64,000 nucleotides of DNA, taken from assembly GCA_051122655.1 (NCBI GenBank), contig CP182107.1, positions 1,488,001-1,552,000 of the forward strand, in the 5' to 3' direction. Below are positions 53,841 to 62,706 of the stretch, piece by piece. The position numbers and the translations under genes were made by a program. The stretch's first letter is position 1; every line of letters starts with the position of its first letter. Source of the stretch: Pasteurella sp030783905. GTDB taxonomy: Bacteria; Pseudomonadota; Gammaproteobacteria; Enterobacterales; Pasteurellaceae. Under the pieces are notes generated by a model. The model worked only from the letters and a program-made list of their open reading frames with translations. It ran no database searches and had not been told where the DNA came from.

Positions 53841-53859
53841 TCAACTTTCACGCACAAAA

Positions 53860-53886
53860 AAAAGCAGATCATTGATCTGCTTTTTC
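53860..53886. terminator. Bidirectional terminator, ygfZ / brnQ
   Basis: AAAAAGCAGATC and GATCTGCTTTTT form a perfect 12-bp stem with an ATT loop. It sits between the convergent ends of ygfZ and brnQ. Confidence 0.92.
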
Positions 53887-53902
53887 TTGCCATCGATACC
53901 AT

Positions 53903-55207
53903 CTACTGCACTTTCACTTTGGTTTGAGCTTGTGCTTTGACAATGATTAAGCCGATGATAAAACCAAATAGTGCTACAGGTAACCATTCCATTGAGTAGG
54001 TTTTAAACGGTAACCCAGCCACAATATCAGCCCCCATTACGGATAAAATTGACACAATCGCCACTAACACTAATGGGATCGCTTTCGCTAATTTGGGTAA
54101 AGGCATGACCAAATTAACTAACAATAATAACATCGCGGTCATTGAGATTGGGTAAAGGACCAACAACACCGGTACAGATTTACTGATCACCGCATTTAAG
54201 CCTTGGTTAGCCAAACCAAACCCAATCAAGGTAAACAAAATAGCGTAATTGCGGTAAGCGATCATAGGGAAAATACTGTGAAAGTAAGAAGAGGTTGCCA
54301 CCACTAAACCAATCGCTGTTGTTAAACAAGCTAATGTCACAATTAAGCCCAATAAGCTACGTCCTAGCTCACCAAAAGATTGTGTCGTCGCATCATTTAA
54401 AATAAAGACACCCAAATTTTGACCTTTAGTTGCCACATCCGCAACGGTTTCCGCACTTAATGGCATATTATTGCCAATCCAACCAATTGCAATATAAATA
54501 AAGGCTAACGCGATCGCGGCAATCACACTCGCCACGGTAGCTTGTTTAATAAAGCTACTGCTTTTATCACTTTTTGCCCGAATCGCATTCATCACAACAA
54601 CAGAGAAAGCAAAAGAAGCAAGTACATCCATAGTTTGATAACCTTCGATAAAGCCGACAATCAACGGATTTTCCATACCAACGGCAGTATTATCGTATTC
54701 GCCACTCATCAGAATGCTCGCCATACGCACCACAAGGGCAATAATCGCCACTAACAAGACGGGCGTTAACACCGCTCCAATACGATCAACCATTTTAGTT
54801 GGATTTAAACTGACCCATAATGTGATCGCAAAATAAACCAATGTAAAGGCAAATAACGAAACAGGATCAATACTGCCAATAAACGGAATCACCGCCATAT
54901 CAAAGGCCGTTGCCGCGGTACGTGGGATAGCAAAAAAGGGCCCAATGGTTAAATAAATCGCCCCTAATAAGAGAATGGAAATCCAAGGATGAATATCTTC
55001 TAACGCTTTCTTATAACCGCCTTCATAACGGGTTGCCACTAAAATCCCTATAAGGGGCAAACCAACGCCTGTAGTAACAAACCCAAGAATTGCCGGCCAA
55101 AAACCAACGCCACTCTCAAAACCTAGTTTGGGTGGAAAAATCAAATTCCCTGCCCCAAAAAAGATGGCAAATAGCATAAAGCCAACGATAAATGTGTTTT
55201 TGTTCAT
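53903..55207 (-). CDS. brnQ: Branched-chain amino-acid carrier BrnQ
   Basis: An LIVCS-family cation symporter for leucine, isoleucine and valine. The 434 residues from the ATG at 55207 (GAGG upstream) begin MNKNTFIVGFMLFAIFFGAGNLIFPP, and have about twelve membrane segments with the family features FFGAGNLIFPPKLG and GVGLPLIGI. It faces pyrG across a 298-base region; its own promoter has not been assigned. Confidence 0.95.
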   Translation of the reverse strand: MNKNTFIVGFMLFAIFFGAGNLIFPPKLGFESGVGFWPAILGFVTTGVGLPLIGILVATRYEGGYKKALEDIHPWISILLLGAIYLTIGPFFAIPRTAATAFDMAVIPFIGSIDPVSLFAFTLVYFAITLWVSLNPTKMVDRIGAVLTPVLLVAIIALVVRMASILMSGEYDNTAVGMENPLIVGFIEGYQTMDVLASFAFSVVVMNAIRAKSDKSSSFIKQATVASVIAAIALAFIYIAIGWIGNNMPLSAETVADVATKGQNLGVFILNDATTQSFGELGRSLLGLIVTLACLTTAIGLVVATSSYFHSIFPMIAYRNYAILFTLIGFGLANQGLNAVISKSVPVLLVLYPISMTAMLLLLVNLVMPLPKLAKAIPLVLVAIVSILSVMGADIVAGLPFKTYSMEWLPVALFGFIIGLIIVKAQAQTKVKVQ

Positions 55208-55415
55208 AGAAAACCTCAAATGTGAAAACAAAATGTTTTAGAATAGTCAAAATAGAAAAACGCGACATTTTACTATAAAAACGCCTCAATACCTATAAAA
55301 GTGAGCGAAATAACAGCCAATGTTATATTTTTCATTACGAGTTAACGCAAATTAATGCAAGTTTGTCAAAAATCCCTCTTTCATTTTCACTTTTCGATAA
55401 AATACCGCACAATGA

Positions 55416-55444
55416 TTGAGTTAAGTGCGCCTTTACTGTAAACT
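55416..55444 (+). promoter_or_regulatory. Candidate pyrG promoter
   Basis: TTGAGT (55416-55421) and TAAACT (55439-55444) are 17 bases apart, about 60 bases before the pyrG ATG. Confidence 0.5.
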
Positions 55445-55505
55445 ACTCTCCCGTCTTGATAATTTCATTCAATCCTTTTTTTCATATCACATAGTTAGGT
55501 TTCAT

Positions 55506-57134
55506 ATGGCAACAAATTATATTTTTGTGACGGGCGGTGTTGTATCTTCCCTTGGTAAAGGTATTGCAGCAGCATCATTAGCAGCAATTTTAGAAGCACG
55601 TGGTTTAAAAGTGACCATGCTAAAACTGGATCCCTATATTAACGTCGATCCAGGTACCATGAGCCCAACCCAACACGGGGAAGTTTTTGTCACGCAAGAT
55701 GGTGCAGAAACCGACTTAGACTTAGGGCATTATGAGCGTTTTATCCGTACCAAAATGACAAAACGCAACAATTTCACAACCGGTAAAATCTATTCTGAAG
55801 TATTACGTAAAGAACGCCGTGGTGATTATTTAGGTGCAACCATTCAAGTCATCCCTCATATCACCAACGAAATTAAATCGCGCGTAATTGATGGGGCGGC
55901 TGGGCATGATGTAGCAATTGTCGAAGTGGGCGGCACCGTTGGGGATATCGAATCATTACCTTTCTTAGAAGCATTACGTCAATTAGCGGTACAAGTAGGA
56001 CGTGAACGCACGTTATTTATGCACTTGACCTTAGTGCCGTATATTCCAACTGCAGGTGAAGTAAAAACCAAGCCAACACAACATTCCGTCAAAGAATTAT
56101 TGTCGATTGGTATTCAACCCGATGTCTTGGTCTGCCGTTCAGATCGCATGATTCCACCAAATGAGCGTGCCAAAATTGCATTATTTTGTAATGTGCCAGA
56201 AAGAGCAGTCATTTCGCTGAAAGATGTCAGCTCCATTTACCAAATTCCAGCGTTATTAAAATCACAAGGGCTAGATGAGTTTATTTGCCAACGTTTCCAC
56301 TTAGCTTGCCCAGAAGCCGATCTGTCCGAATGGGAACAAGTACTATATCAAGAAGCCAACCCAACAGGCGATGTGACAATCGGTATGGTGGGCAAATACA
56401 CTGAATTACCAGATGCCTATAAATCGGTCAACGAAGCATTGAAACATGCTGGCTTAAAAAATCGCTTGAATGTACAAATTAAATATATTGATTCACAAGA
56501 TGTGGAAACCAAAGGCACCGAGGTATTACAAGGTGTGGATGGCATTTTAGTGCCAGGCGGTTTTGGTCACCGTGGTGTCGAGGGCAAAATTTTAACCGCG
56601 AAATATGCGCGTGAAAATAACATCCCTTATTTAGGGATCTGTTTAGGGATGCAAGTGGCTTACATTGAGTATGCGCGCAATGTTGCTGGTTTAACGAATG
56701 CAAATTCGACCGAATTTGACCGCACTTGTGACTATCCAGTGGTAGGGTTGATCACTGAGTGGCAAGATGCGGAAGGTAATATTGAAACACGTTCCGATAA
56801 CTCGGATTTAGGTGGCACAATGCGTTTAGGTGCTCAACAATGCCATTTATTAGAAGGAAGCAAAGCACGTGCCCTTTACGGTGCAGAAACGATTGAAGAA
56901 CGCCATCGTCACCGCTATGAAGTGAATAACGTGCTACGTCCACAAGTAGAAAAAGCGGGCTTAAAAGTCACCGGCTTATCTGCAGATAAAAAACTAGTGG
57001 AAATTATTGAAATTCCTCATCATCCTTGGTTTGTGGCCTGCCAATTCCACCCAGAATTTACCTCCACCCCACGTGATGGTCACCCACTCTTTGCTGGCTT
57101 TGTCAAAGCGGCAAAAGACAATCAGAAAAAATAA
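55506..57134 (+). CDS. pyrG: CTP synthase
   Basis: Makes CTP from UTP with glutamine. The 542 residues from the ATG at 55506 begin MATNYIFVTGGVVSSLGKG with the P-loop GGVVSSLGKG; the C-terminal glutaminase domain carries the catalytic cysteine in LGICLGMQ and the histidine-glutamate pair in QFHPEF. The extension to 55425 has no family support. A terminator follows, then eno after 230 bases, the same pair as in E. coli. Confidence 0.98.
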   Translation: MATNYIFVTGGVVSSLGKGIAAASLAAILEARGLKVTMLKLDPYINVDPGTMSPTQHGEVFVTQDGAETDLDLGHYERFIRTKMTKRNNFTTGKIYSEVLRKERRGDYLGATIQVIPHITNEIKSRVIDGAAGHDVAIVEVGGTVGDIESLPFLEALRQLAVQVGRERTLFMHLTLVPYIPTAGEVKTKPTQHSVKELLSIGIQPDVLVCRSDRMIPPNERAKIALFCNVPERAVISLKDVSSIYQIPALLKSQGLDEFICQRFHLACPEADLSEWEQVLYQEANPTGDVTIGMVGKYTELPDAYKSVNEALKHAGLKNRLNVQIKYIDSQDVETKGTEVLQGVDGILVPGGFGHRGVEGKILTAKYARENNIPYLGICLGMQVAYIEYARNVAGLTNANSTEFDRTCDYPVVGLITEWQDAEGNIETRSDNSDLGGTMRLGAQQCHLLEGSKARALYGAETIEERHRHRYEVNNVLRPQVEKAGLKVTGLSADKKLVEIIEIPHHPWFVACQFHPEFTSTPRDGHPLFAGFVKAAKDNQKK

Positions 57135-57153
57135 TCTTCAGTCGAGTCACCTC

Positions 57154-57180
57154 AGCCCTACCACCTTGTAGGGCTTTTTT
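57154..57180 (+). terminator. Terminator of pyrG
   Basis: AGCCCTAC and GTAGGGCT form an 8-bp stem with a CACCTT loop followed by a run of T residues. It separates pyrG from eno, which therefore needs its own promoter. Confidence 0.9.
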
Positions 57181-57364
57181 GTTTGTTTTAAAAATAATGT
57201 CTTTTGAATGCGTGCGATGCTGTTTGCTGGCGTATTTTATTTCTCACGAAAAAACTAGATGTAAATCAATTAATCGGCATTTTTCACAAGACAAAGCAGA
57301 TGAATTATTTTAAGATACAAATCATTCGTTTTAGGTTTATTTTCATTTAAAGAGGAAAACAAAA

Positions 57365-58666
57365 ATGGCAAAAATCGTTAAAGTGATCGGCCGTGAAATC
57401 ATCGACTCTCGTGGTAATCCAACTGTTGAAGCTGAAGTCCATTTAGAAGGTGGCTTCGTTGGGCTAGCGGCTGCGCCATCTGGTGCATCAACAGGTTCGC
57501 GTGAAGCATTAGAATTACGTGACGGTGACAAAGCGCGTTTCTTAGGTAAAGGTGTATTAAAAGCTGTTGCTGCAGTAAACAACGAAATCGCCCAAGCTAT
57601 CCTGGGTAAAGATGCAACAAATCAAGCTGAAATCGACCAAATCATGATCGATTTAGATGGCACAGAAAACAAATCTAAATTCGGTGCTAACGCAATTTTA
57701 GCCGTTTCTTTAGCGAATGCAAAAGCCGCAGCGGCGTCTAAAGGTTTACCTCTTTATGCTCACATCGCTGAATTAAACGGCACACCAGGTCAATATTCTA
57801 TGCCATTACCAATGATGAACATCATCAACGGTGGTGAACACGCAGACAACAACGTTGATATCCAAGAATTTATGATTCAACCAGTGGGTGCAAAAACGTT
57901 AAAAGAGGCTCTTCGTATTGGTGCTGAAGTCTTCCACAACCTTGCTAAAGTATTAAAAGGCAAAGGCTTAAGTACAGCTGTAGGTGATGAAGGTGGTTTC
58001 GCACCTAACTTAGAATCTAACGCGGCGGCACTTGCTTGTATCAAAGAAGCAGTAGAAAAAGCTGGTTATGTGTTAGGTAAAGATGTCACATTAGCGATGG
58101 ACTGTGCTTCTTCTGAGTTCTATAACAAAGAAAATGGTATGTACGAAATGAAAGGTGAAGGTAAATCATTCACTTCTCAAGAGTTCACACACTATTTAGA
58201 AGAATTATGCAAAGAATACCCAATCGTGTCTATCGAAGATGGTCAAGATGAATCAGACTGGGATGGTTTCGCCTACCAAACTAAAGTATTAGGTGACAAA
58301 GTCCAATTAGTCGGTGATGACCTATTCGTGACTAACACCAAAATCTTAAAAGAAGGTATCGAAAAAGGTATCGCGAATTCTATCTTAATCAAATTCAACC
58401 AAATCGGTTCCCTCACTGAAACATTAGCCGCAATCAAAATGGCGAAAGATGCAGGTTACACCGCGGTGATTTCACACCGTTCTGGTGAAACTGAAGATGC
58501 CACTATTGCCGATTTAGCAGTAGGTACTGCAGCAGGTCAAATCAAAACAGGTTCAATGAGCCGTTCTGACCGTATCGCGAAATACAACCAATTAATCCGT
58601 ATCGAAGAAGCATTAGGTGATAAAGCACCATTCTTAGGTTTAAAAGCGGTTAAAGGTCAAGCGTAA
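57365..58666 (+). CDS. eno: Enolase
   Basis: The glycolytic enzyme that converts 2-phosphoglycerate to phosphoenolpyruvate, and in E. coli part of the RNA degradosome. The 433 residues contain REIIDSRGNPTVE, SGASTGSREALELR, the metal ligands in LAMDCASSEF, SIEDGQDESD and LVGDDLFVTN, and the catalytic lysine in ILIKFNQIGS. Codon use is biased toward AAA, GAA and GGT as in highly expressed genes. The ATG follows AAAGAGGAAAACAAAA. Confidence 0.99.
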   Translation: MAKIVKVIGREIIDSRGNPTVEAEVHLEGGFVGLAAAPSGASTGSREALELRDGDKARFLGKGVLKAVAAVNNEIAQAILGKDATNQAEIDQIMIDLDGTENKSKFGANAILAVSLANAKAAAASKGLPLYAHIAELNGTPGQYSMPLPMMNIINGGEHADNNVDIQEFMIQPVGAKTLKEALRIGAEVFHNLAKVLKGKGLSTAVGDEGGFAPNLESNAAALACIKEAVEKAGYVLGKDVTLAMDCASSEFYNKENGMYEMKGEGKSFTSQEFTHYLEELCKEYPIVSIEDGQDESDWDGFAYQTKVLGDKVQLVGDDLFVTNTKILKEGIEKGIANSILIKFNQIGSLTETLAAIKMAKDAGYTAVISHRSGETEDATIADLAVGTAAGQIKTGSMSRSDRIAKYNQLIRIEEALGDKAPFLGLKAVKGQA

Positions 58667-58690
58667 TTTGCTGATAACATCGTAAAAAAT

Positions 58691-58724
58691 AACACCGCAC
58701 TTTAATTCAGTGCGGTGTTTTTTT
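58691..58724 (+). terminator. USS-pair terminator of eno
   Basis: AACACCGCACT and AGTGCGGTGTT form a perfect 11-bp stem with a 7-base loop followed by a run of T residues, 25 bases after the eno stop. The left arm contains the full uptake signal and the right arm lacks one base of it. Confidence 0.93.
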
Positions 58725-58751
58725 ATGAAAGCGTATCACGAATCACGCGTT

Positions 58752-59174
58752 TTACTTATCCACTTGATTTTCAAACCAACTTTCTAAAATCAAACAGGCC
58801 GATATCCCATCAACTTTACTTTTATTTAAGGCTTTATAACCACCACGTCCAAAGATTTCGGCTCGAGCTTCCGTTGTCGTCAAACGCTCATCGTGCAATT
58901 CGACTTTCAGCCCAAAACGCCCATTCAAACGATTGGCAAATTTTCTTGCTCGGACGGTGAGATCTTGCTCTGTCCCATCCATATTTAATGGTAAACCAAC
59001 GACGACAAGATCAGGTTGCCATTCCATCAAACATTTGCCGACCGCTTCCCAGTTTGGGATGCCATCTTGCGCTTTAAACGCAGGCAATGCCTGTGCCGTG
59101 CCGGTAATACTTTGCCCGACCGCACAGCCAATACTTTTTGTGCCAAAATCAAAGGCTAAGACGGTAATCCCCAT
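58752..59174 (-). CDS. ruvX: Putative pre-16S rRNA nuclease RuvX/YqgF
   Basis: A RuvC-fold protein proposed to process the 5' end of 16S rRNA (also linked to Holliday-junction resolution). The 140 residues from the ATG at 59174 contain VLAFDFGTKSIGCAVG and DERLTTTEA. The start shares the last base of the yqgE stop (TAATG), so the two are coupled. Confidence 0.94.
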   Translation of the reverse strand: MGITVLAFDFGTKSIGCAVGQSITGTAQALPAFKAQDGIPNWEAVGKCLMEWQPDLVVVGLPLNMDGTEQDLTVRARKFANRLNGRFGLKVELHDERLTTTEARAEIFGRGGYKALNKSKVDGISACLILESWFENQVDK

Positions 59175-59734
59175 TAACAATGTCCCGCCTGATGTGCAAA
59201 ATTATGATGCTGAATGCCTAATAATAAATTCGCTTCTAACCAACGATCTTCATAAGGAACATCGAATAAAATGCGGTTATTGGCGGGCACCACTAACCAG
59301 TCGTTATTCGCAATCTCGCTTTCGAGTTGATTGACCGTCCAGCTTGCACAACCTAATGCCACCAAATATTTCTCGGGTGCCTGTGCTGTACCAAACGTAT
59401 CAATAATATCTGCCGATGTGGTCAAACTCAGCTGATCGGTGACTTTGTAGCTATGTTTAAACGCTTGTGCTGTTTTGGTATGTAAAATAAAGCCTCGTTC
59501 AATATTCACGGGCCCCCCCGCTAACACTAAATCATTGCCATAAGTGCGGTCTGTTTTCATCATAAAATTCATTTTGGCACACAATTCCGCAATACTTAAA
59601 TCTGTGGGCTGATTGAGCACCAAGCCCATTGTGCCCTGATCATTATGTTCACAAATATAAACTACCGAATGGGCAAAATAATCATCTTCCATTTGAGGCA
59701 TCGCAATTAAAAAATGATCTTGTAATTCCATCAT
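59174..59734 (-). CDS. yqgE: YqgE/AlgH family protein
   Basis: A 186-residue cytosolic protein of the UPF0301 (AlgH) family with DHFLIAMPQMEDDYFAHSVVYICEH and GLVLNQPT, and LALGCASWTVNQLESEI in the C-terminal half. Function is not established. It is 9 bases after rsmE and overlaps ruvX by one base; the trio is conserved in gammaproteobacteria. Confidence 0.94.
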   Translation of the reverse strand: MMELQDHFLIAMPQMEDDYFAHSVVYICEHNDQGTMGLVLNQPTDLSIAELCAKMNFMMKTDRTYGNDLVLAGGPVNIERGFILHTKTAQAFKHSYKVTDQLSLTTSADIIDTFGTAQAPEKYLVALGCASWTVNQLESEIANNDWLVVPANNRILFDVPYEDRWLEANLLLGIQHHNFAHQAGHC

Positions 59735-59743
59735 ATCTCTTCC

Positions 59744-60478
59744 TCAACCTAAATCACCAAAACAGATCTGCAATGCGGTAATTGCAGCTAATGAGGCGGT
59801 TTCCGTACGCAATACACGCTTTCCTAATAAAACGTCAATAAAGCCTTGCTGTTCTGTTTGAGCAATCTCTTGTGCCGATAACCCCCCTTCAGAACCAATT
59901 AATAAACGAACCCCAGCTGAAGGAATATCAGGTAGGGTACGTATTGAATATTGGGCTCTTGGATGTAAATTCAACTTCAACGCCTCATCTTTTTCTGCGC
60001 ACCAATCTTGTAATTTCATCATTGGGCGGATTTCTGGCACCACATTCCGTCCGCATTGCTCACAGGCAGCAATGGCAATTTTCTGCCATTGCTGGATTTT
60101 TTTCTCCAGACGTTCGGTATCTAACTTCACCCCACAACGTTCTGACCAAAGAGGCGTAATCACATGCACCCCCAATTCCACAGATTTCTGAATGGTAAAC
60201 TCCATTCTTTCTCCTCTGGAAATTACTTGTCCAAGGTGAATCTTTAACGGACTTTCACGATCCTCTAATTTGTGTTGCAAAATATCCACTTCGACGTGCT
60301 TTTTACTGGTTTGTGTAATTTGGGCGTCATACACATGATTGGACCCATCAAAAAGGACCAGTTTATCGCCGGCTTGCATACGCAATACACGTCCAACATG
60401 GTTGGCGGCATCTTCACTTAATTCACAATGCTGCACACCTTGTAATAAGGTGGGATGGTAAATTCGAGGTACTCTCAT
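59744..60478 (-). CDS. rsmE: 16S rRNA uridine-1498 N3-methyltransferase RsmE
   Basis: A SPOUT-class methyltransferase for U1498 of 16S rRNA. The 244 residues contain the N-terminal PUA-like domain (MRVPRIYHPTLLQ to about residue 65), IQKSVELGVHVITPLWSERC, and knot motifs LLIGSEGGLS and LGKRVLRTETASLAAI. The gene is divergent from recO. Confidence 0.96.
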   Translation of the reverse strand: MRVPRIYHPTLLQGVQHCELSEDAANHVGRVLRMQAGDKLVLFDGSNHVYDAQITQTSKKHVEVDILQHKLEDRESPLKIHLGQVISRGERMEFTIQKSVELGVHVITPLWSERCGVKLDTERLEKKIQQWQKIAIAACEQCGRNVVPEIRPMMKLQDWCAEKDEALKLNLHPRAQYSIRTLPDIPSAGVRLLIGSEGGLSAQEIAQTEQQGFIDVLLGKRVLRTETASLAAITALQICFGDLG

Positions 60479-60658
60479 AACTGCAATGATTATTTTATCT
60501 TACGCGATTTGTCATACTGCCTATCATAACAGAAAGGCAAGCGCTTAGTTAAACAAATGTATGGGCTATTTTGCTGTCATTTTAAGCAACAAAAAACAGA
60601 AATAACAAAATATCGGCTGAAAATCTGCTAAAATAACAAACGATTTAATGAGTTAAAG

Positions 60659-61381
60659 TTGAGGCAGCTTATCGAAAATTGGCAACGGGGTTTTGTCTTA
60701 CATCGCAAAGCCTATAGTGAAACCAGCTTATTAGTTGAGTTATTCACCGAAGAAACAGGACGGCTGACCGTACTTGCCAAAGGCGCACGTGCGAAACGTT
60801 CCGCATTAAAAGGTATCTTACAACCCTTTACCCCTTTGCTCTTACGCTGGAGTGGACGCAGTGAACTGAAAACGCTCACCAAAGTGGAACCCGCTGCCAT
60901 TGCCTTACCGTTACAACAAACCGCACTTTATAGTGGTTTTTATGTCAACGAGTTGCTCTGTCGTGTCCTTGAACCCGAAACTGGCTACCCTCATCTTTTT
61001 CAAGATTATTTACGTTGTTTAACAGGCTTAGCGCGCGCAGAACATCAGATTGAACCTAGCCTACGCCACTTTGAATTTCAATTATTACAAACCTTAGGCT
61101 ATGGCGTGGATTTTTGTCATTGCGCAGGCTCTGGTGAGAGTGTAGATGAAAATATGACCTATCGTTATCGTGAGGAAAAAGGCTTTATCGCCTCGCTCAT
61201 CAAAGATAATTTGACCTTTTATGGTCGCGAATTACTTGCTTTTGAGGCAAGACAATTTGATGATACGGCGACCTTGCAAGCGGCTAAACGTTTCACTCGC
61301 ATCGCACTTAAACAGTATTTAGGGAATAAGCCCTTAAAAAGTCGAGAATTATTTACTCAATATATGTTGTATCAAAAATAA
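60659..61381 (+). CDS. recO: DNA repair protein RecO
   Basis: Works with RecR to load RecA on gapped DNA. The 240 residues show WQRGFVLHRKAYSETSLLVELFTEETGRLTVLAKGARAKRS (residues 7-47) and the C-terminal TYRYREEKGFIAS. The start is the TTG at 60659, since no ATG or GTG is found nearby in frame; it gives a protein of E. coli length. No zinc-binding four-cysteine set is complete. It forms a likely operon with rlmD (3-base gap) and relA. Confidence 0.95.
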   Translation: MRQLIENWQRGFVLHRKAYSETSLLVELFTEETGRLTVLAKGARAKRSALKGILQPFTPLLLRWSGRSELKTLTKVEPAAIALPLQQTALYSGFYVNELLCRVLEPETGYPHLFQDYLRCLTGLARAEHQIEPSLRHFEFQLLQTLGYGVDFCHCAGSGESVDENMTYRYREEKGFIASLIKDNLTFYGRELLAFEARQFDDTATLQAAKRFTRIALKQYLGNKPLKSRELFTQYMLYQK

Positions 61382-61384
61382 ACT

Positions 61385-62698
61385 ATGGTCTTACAGTATA
61401 CCCCCCCTAAATCCGTGCCACGCCCCACTACATTGGTGGCAGATATTCTCGATCTTGATTATCAAGGTCGTGGTGTTGCCAAAATACAAGGTAAAACCTG
61501 GTTCATTGAAAATGCGCTACCACAAGAAAAAGTCGAAGTGCGCGTTGTAACAGAAAAGCGTCACTATGGTCATGCAATCAGTACCCATATTCTGTCTGCT
61601 CACCCTGCGCGACAAGTCGCAAAATGTGCTTATTATGCCCAATGTGGCGGTTGTCAAAGTCAGCATATTCCTATTGACATGCAACGCCATGCCAAACAAC
61701 AGGCCTTATTTCAACGTTTACAACAATTACAACCACAAGCCACCTTGATGCCAATGATTGTAGCAGAACCTTGGCATTATCGTCGTCGTGTTCGTTTAAG
61801 CATGCGATTTGATGCCAAAACCAAACAGCTTGCTATCGGTTTACGTCAGAAAAATAGCCAACAGATTGTCAATTTACAACATTGTGATGTGCTTTCTCGC
61901 CCATTAAGCCAACTTTTACCTAAGCTACACCGACGCTTTGCAAACTGGTCCCAACCTAAAAACTTAGGTCATATCGAGTTAGTGTATGCGGATAATGGGA
62001 TTGCGATGTTAGTTCGTCATACTGGAAATTTAGCACAAACTGACCGCACTTTATTGCACGATTTTGCGCAACAAGAAAACGTCATGTTGTTTGTACAAGA
62101 CGATCAACACCTCACTCAACTGTATGGCGATGCACCTTATTACAGGCTAGGTGATGGCAGTAAATTACATTTTGATATTCGCGATTTTATCCAAGTCAAT
62201 GCCACGGTAAATCAAAAAATGATCGATACGGCCCTTGACTGGTTGGAACTCACCCCGAACGATAGCGTATTAGATTTGTTTTGTGGGATGGGGAATTTCA
62301 CGCTCTCCCTGAGTCGTCAAGCTAATTTAGTGGTTGGTATTGAAGGCGTGAGGGAAATGGTTGAGAAAGCAACACGCAATGCGGAACAAAATCAATGTGA
62401 TAATGTCCAATTTTATCAAGCAAATTTAGATCAACCGTTTGCGAAACAACCTTGGGCAAACCAATATTTTAATAAGATTTTACTCGACCCACCACGTACT
62501 GGCGCGGCCTTTGCCTTAAATGCCTTATGTGAACTAGGGGCAGAAAAAATTTTATATGTATCTTGTAATCCAGCTACATTAGTACGCGATACGGCGATTT
62601 TATTACAACATCACTACCGACTGAAAAAAGTCGCCATGATCGATATGTTCCCGAATACAGGACATTTAGAATCCATCAGTTTATTTGAGAAAGAATAG
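61385..62698 (+). CDS. rlmD: 23S rRNA uridine-1939 C5-methyltransferase RlmD
   Basis: The AdoMet-dependent methyltransferase for U1939. The 437 residues have an N-terminal TRAM domain (about 16-75), the [4Fe-4S] cysteines in CAYYAQCGGC with a further Cys downstream (near residue 162 in LQHCDV), the AdoMet motif VLDLFCGMGNFTL, and the catalytic cysteine in LYVSCNPATLVRD. relA follows after 8 bases, which links the ribosome and stringent response genes as in E. coli. Confidence 0.96.
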   Translation: MVLQYTPPKSVPRPTTLVADILDLDYQGRGVAKIQGKTWFIENALPQEKVEVRVVTEKRHYGHAISTHILSAHPARQVAKCAYYAQCGGCQSQHIPIDMQRHAKQQALFQRLQQLQPQATLMPMIVAEPWHYRRRVRLSMRFDAKTKQLAIGLRQKNSQQIVNLQHCDVLSRPLSQLLPKLHRRFANWSQPKNLGHIELVYADNGIAMLVRHTGNLAQTDRTLLHDFAQQENVMLFVQDDQHLTQLYGDAPYYRLGDGSKLHFDIRDFIQVNATVNQKMIDTALDWLELTPNDSVLDLFCGMGNFTLSLSRQANLVVGIEGVREMVEKATRNAEQNQCDNVQFYQANLDQPFAKQPWANQYFNKILLDPPRTGAAFALNALCELGAEKILYVSCNPATLVRDTAILLQHHYRLKKVAMIDMFPNTGHLESISLFEKE

Positions 62699-62706
62699 GA
62701 TAAGTT

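Noticed and set aside
58933..59334. 133-codon ORF antisense to ruvX/yqgE
   Set aside because: Spans the overlap of two real genes on the opposite strand; no protein-like features.
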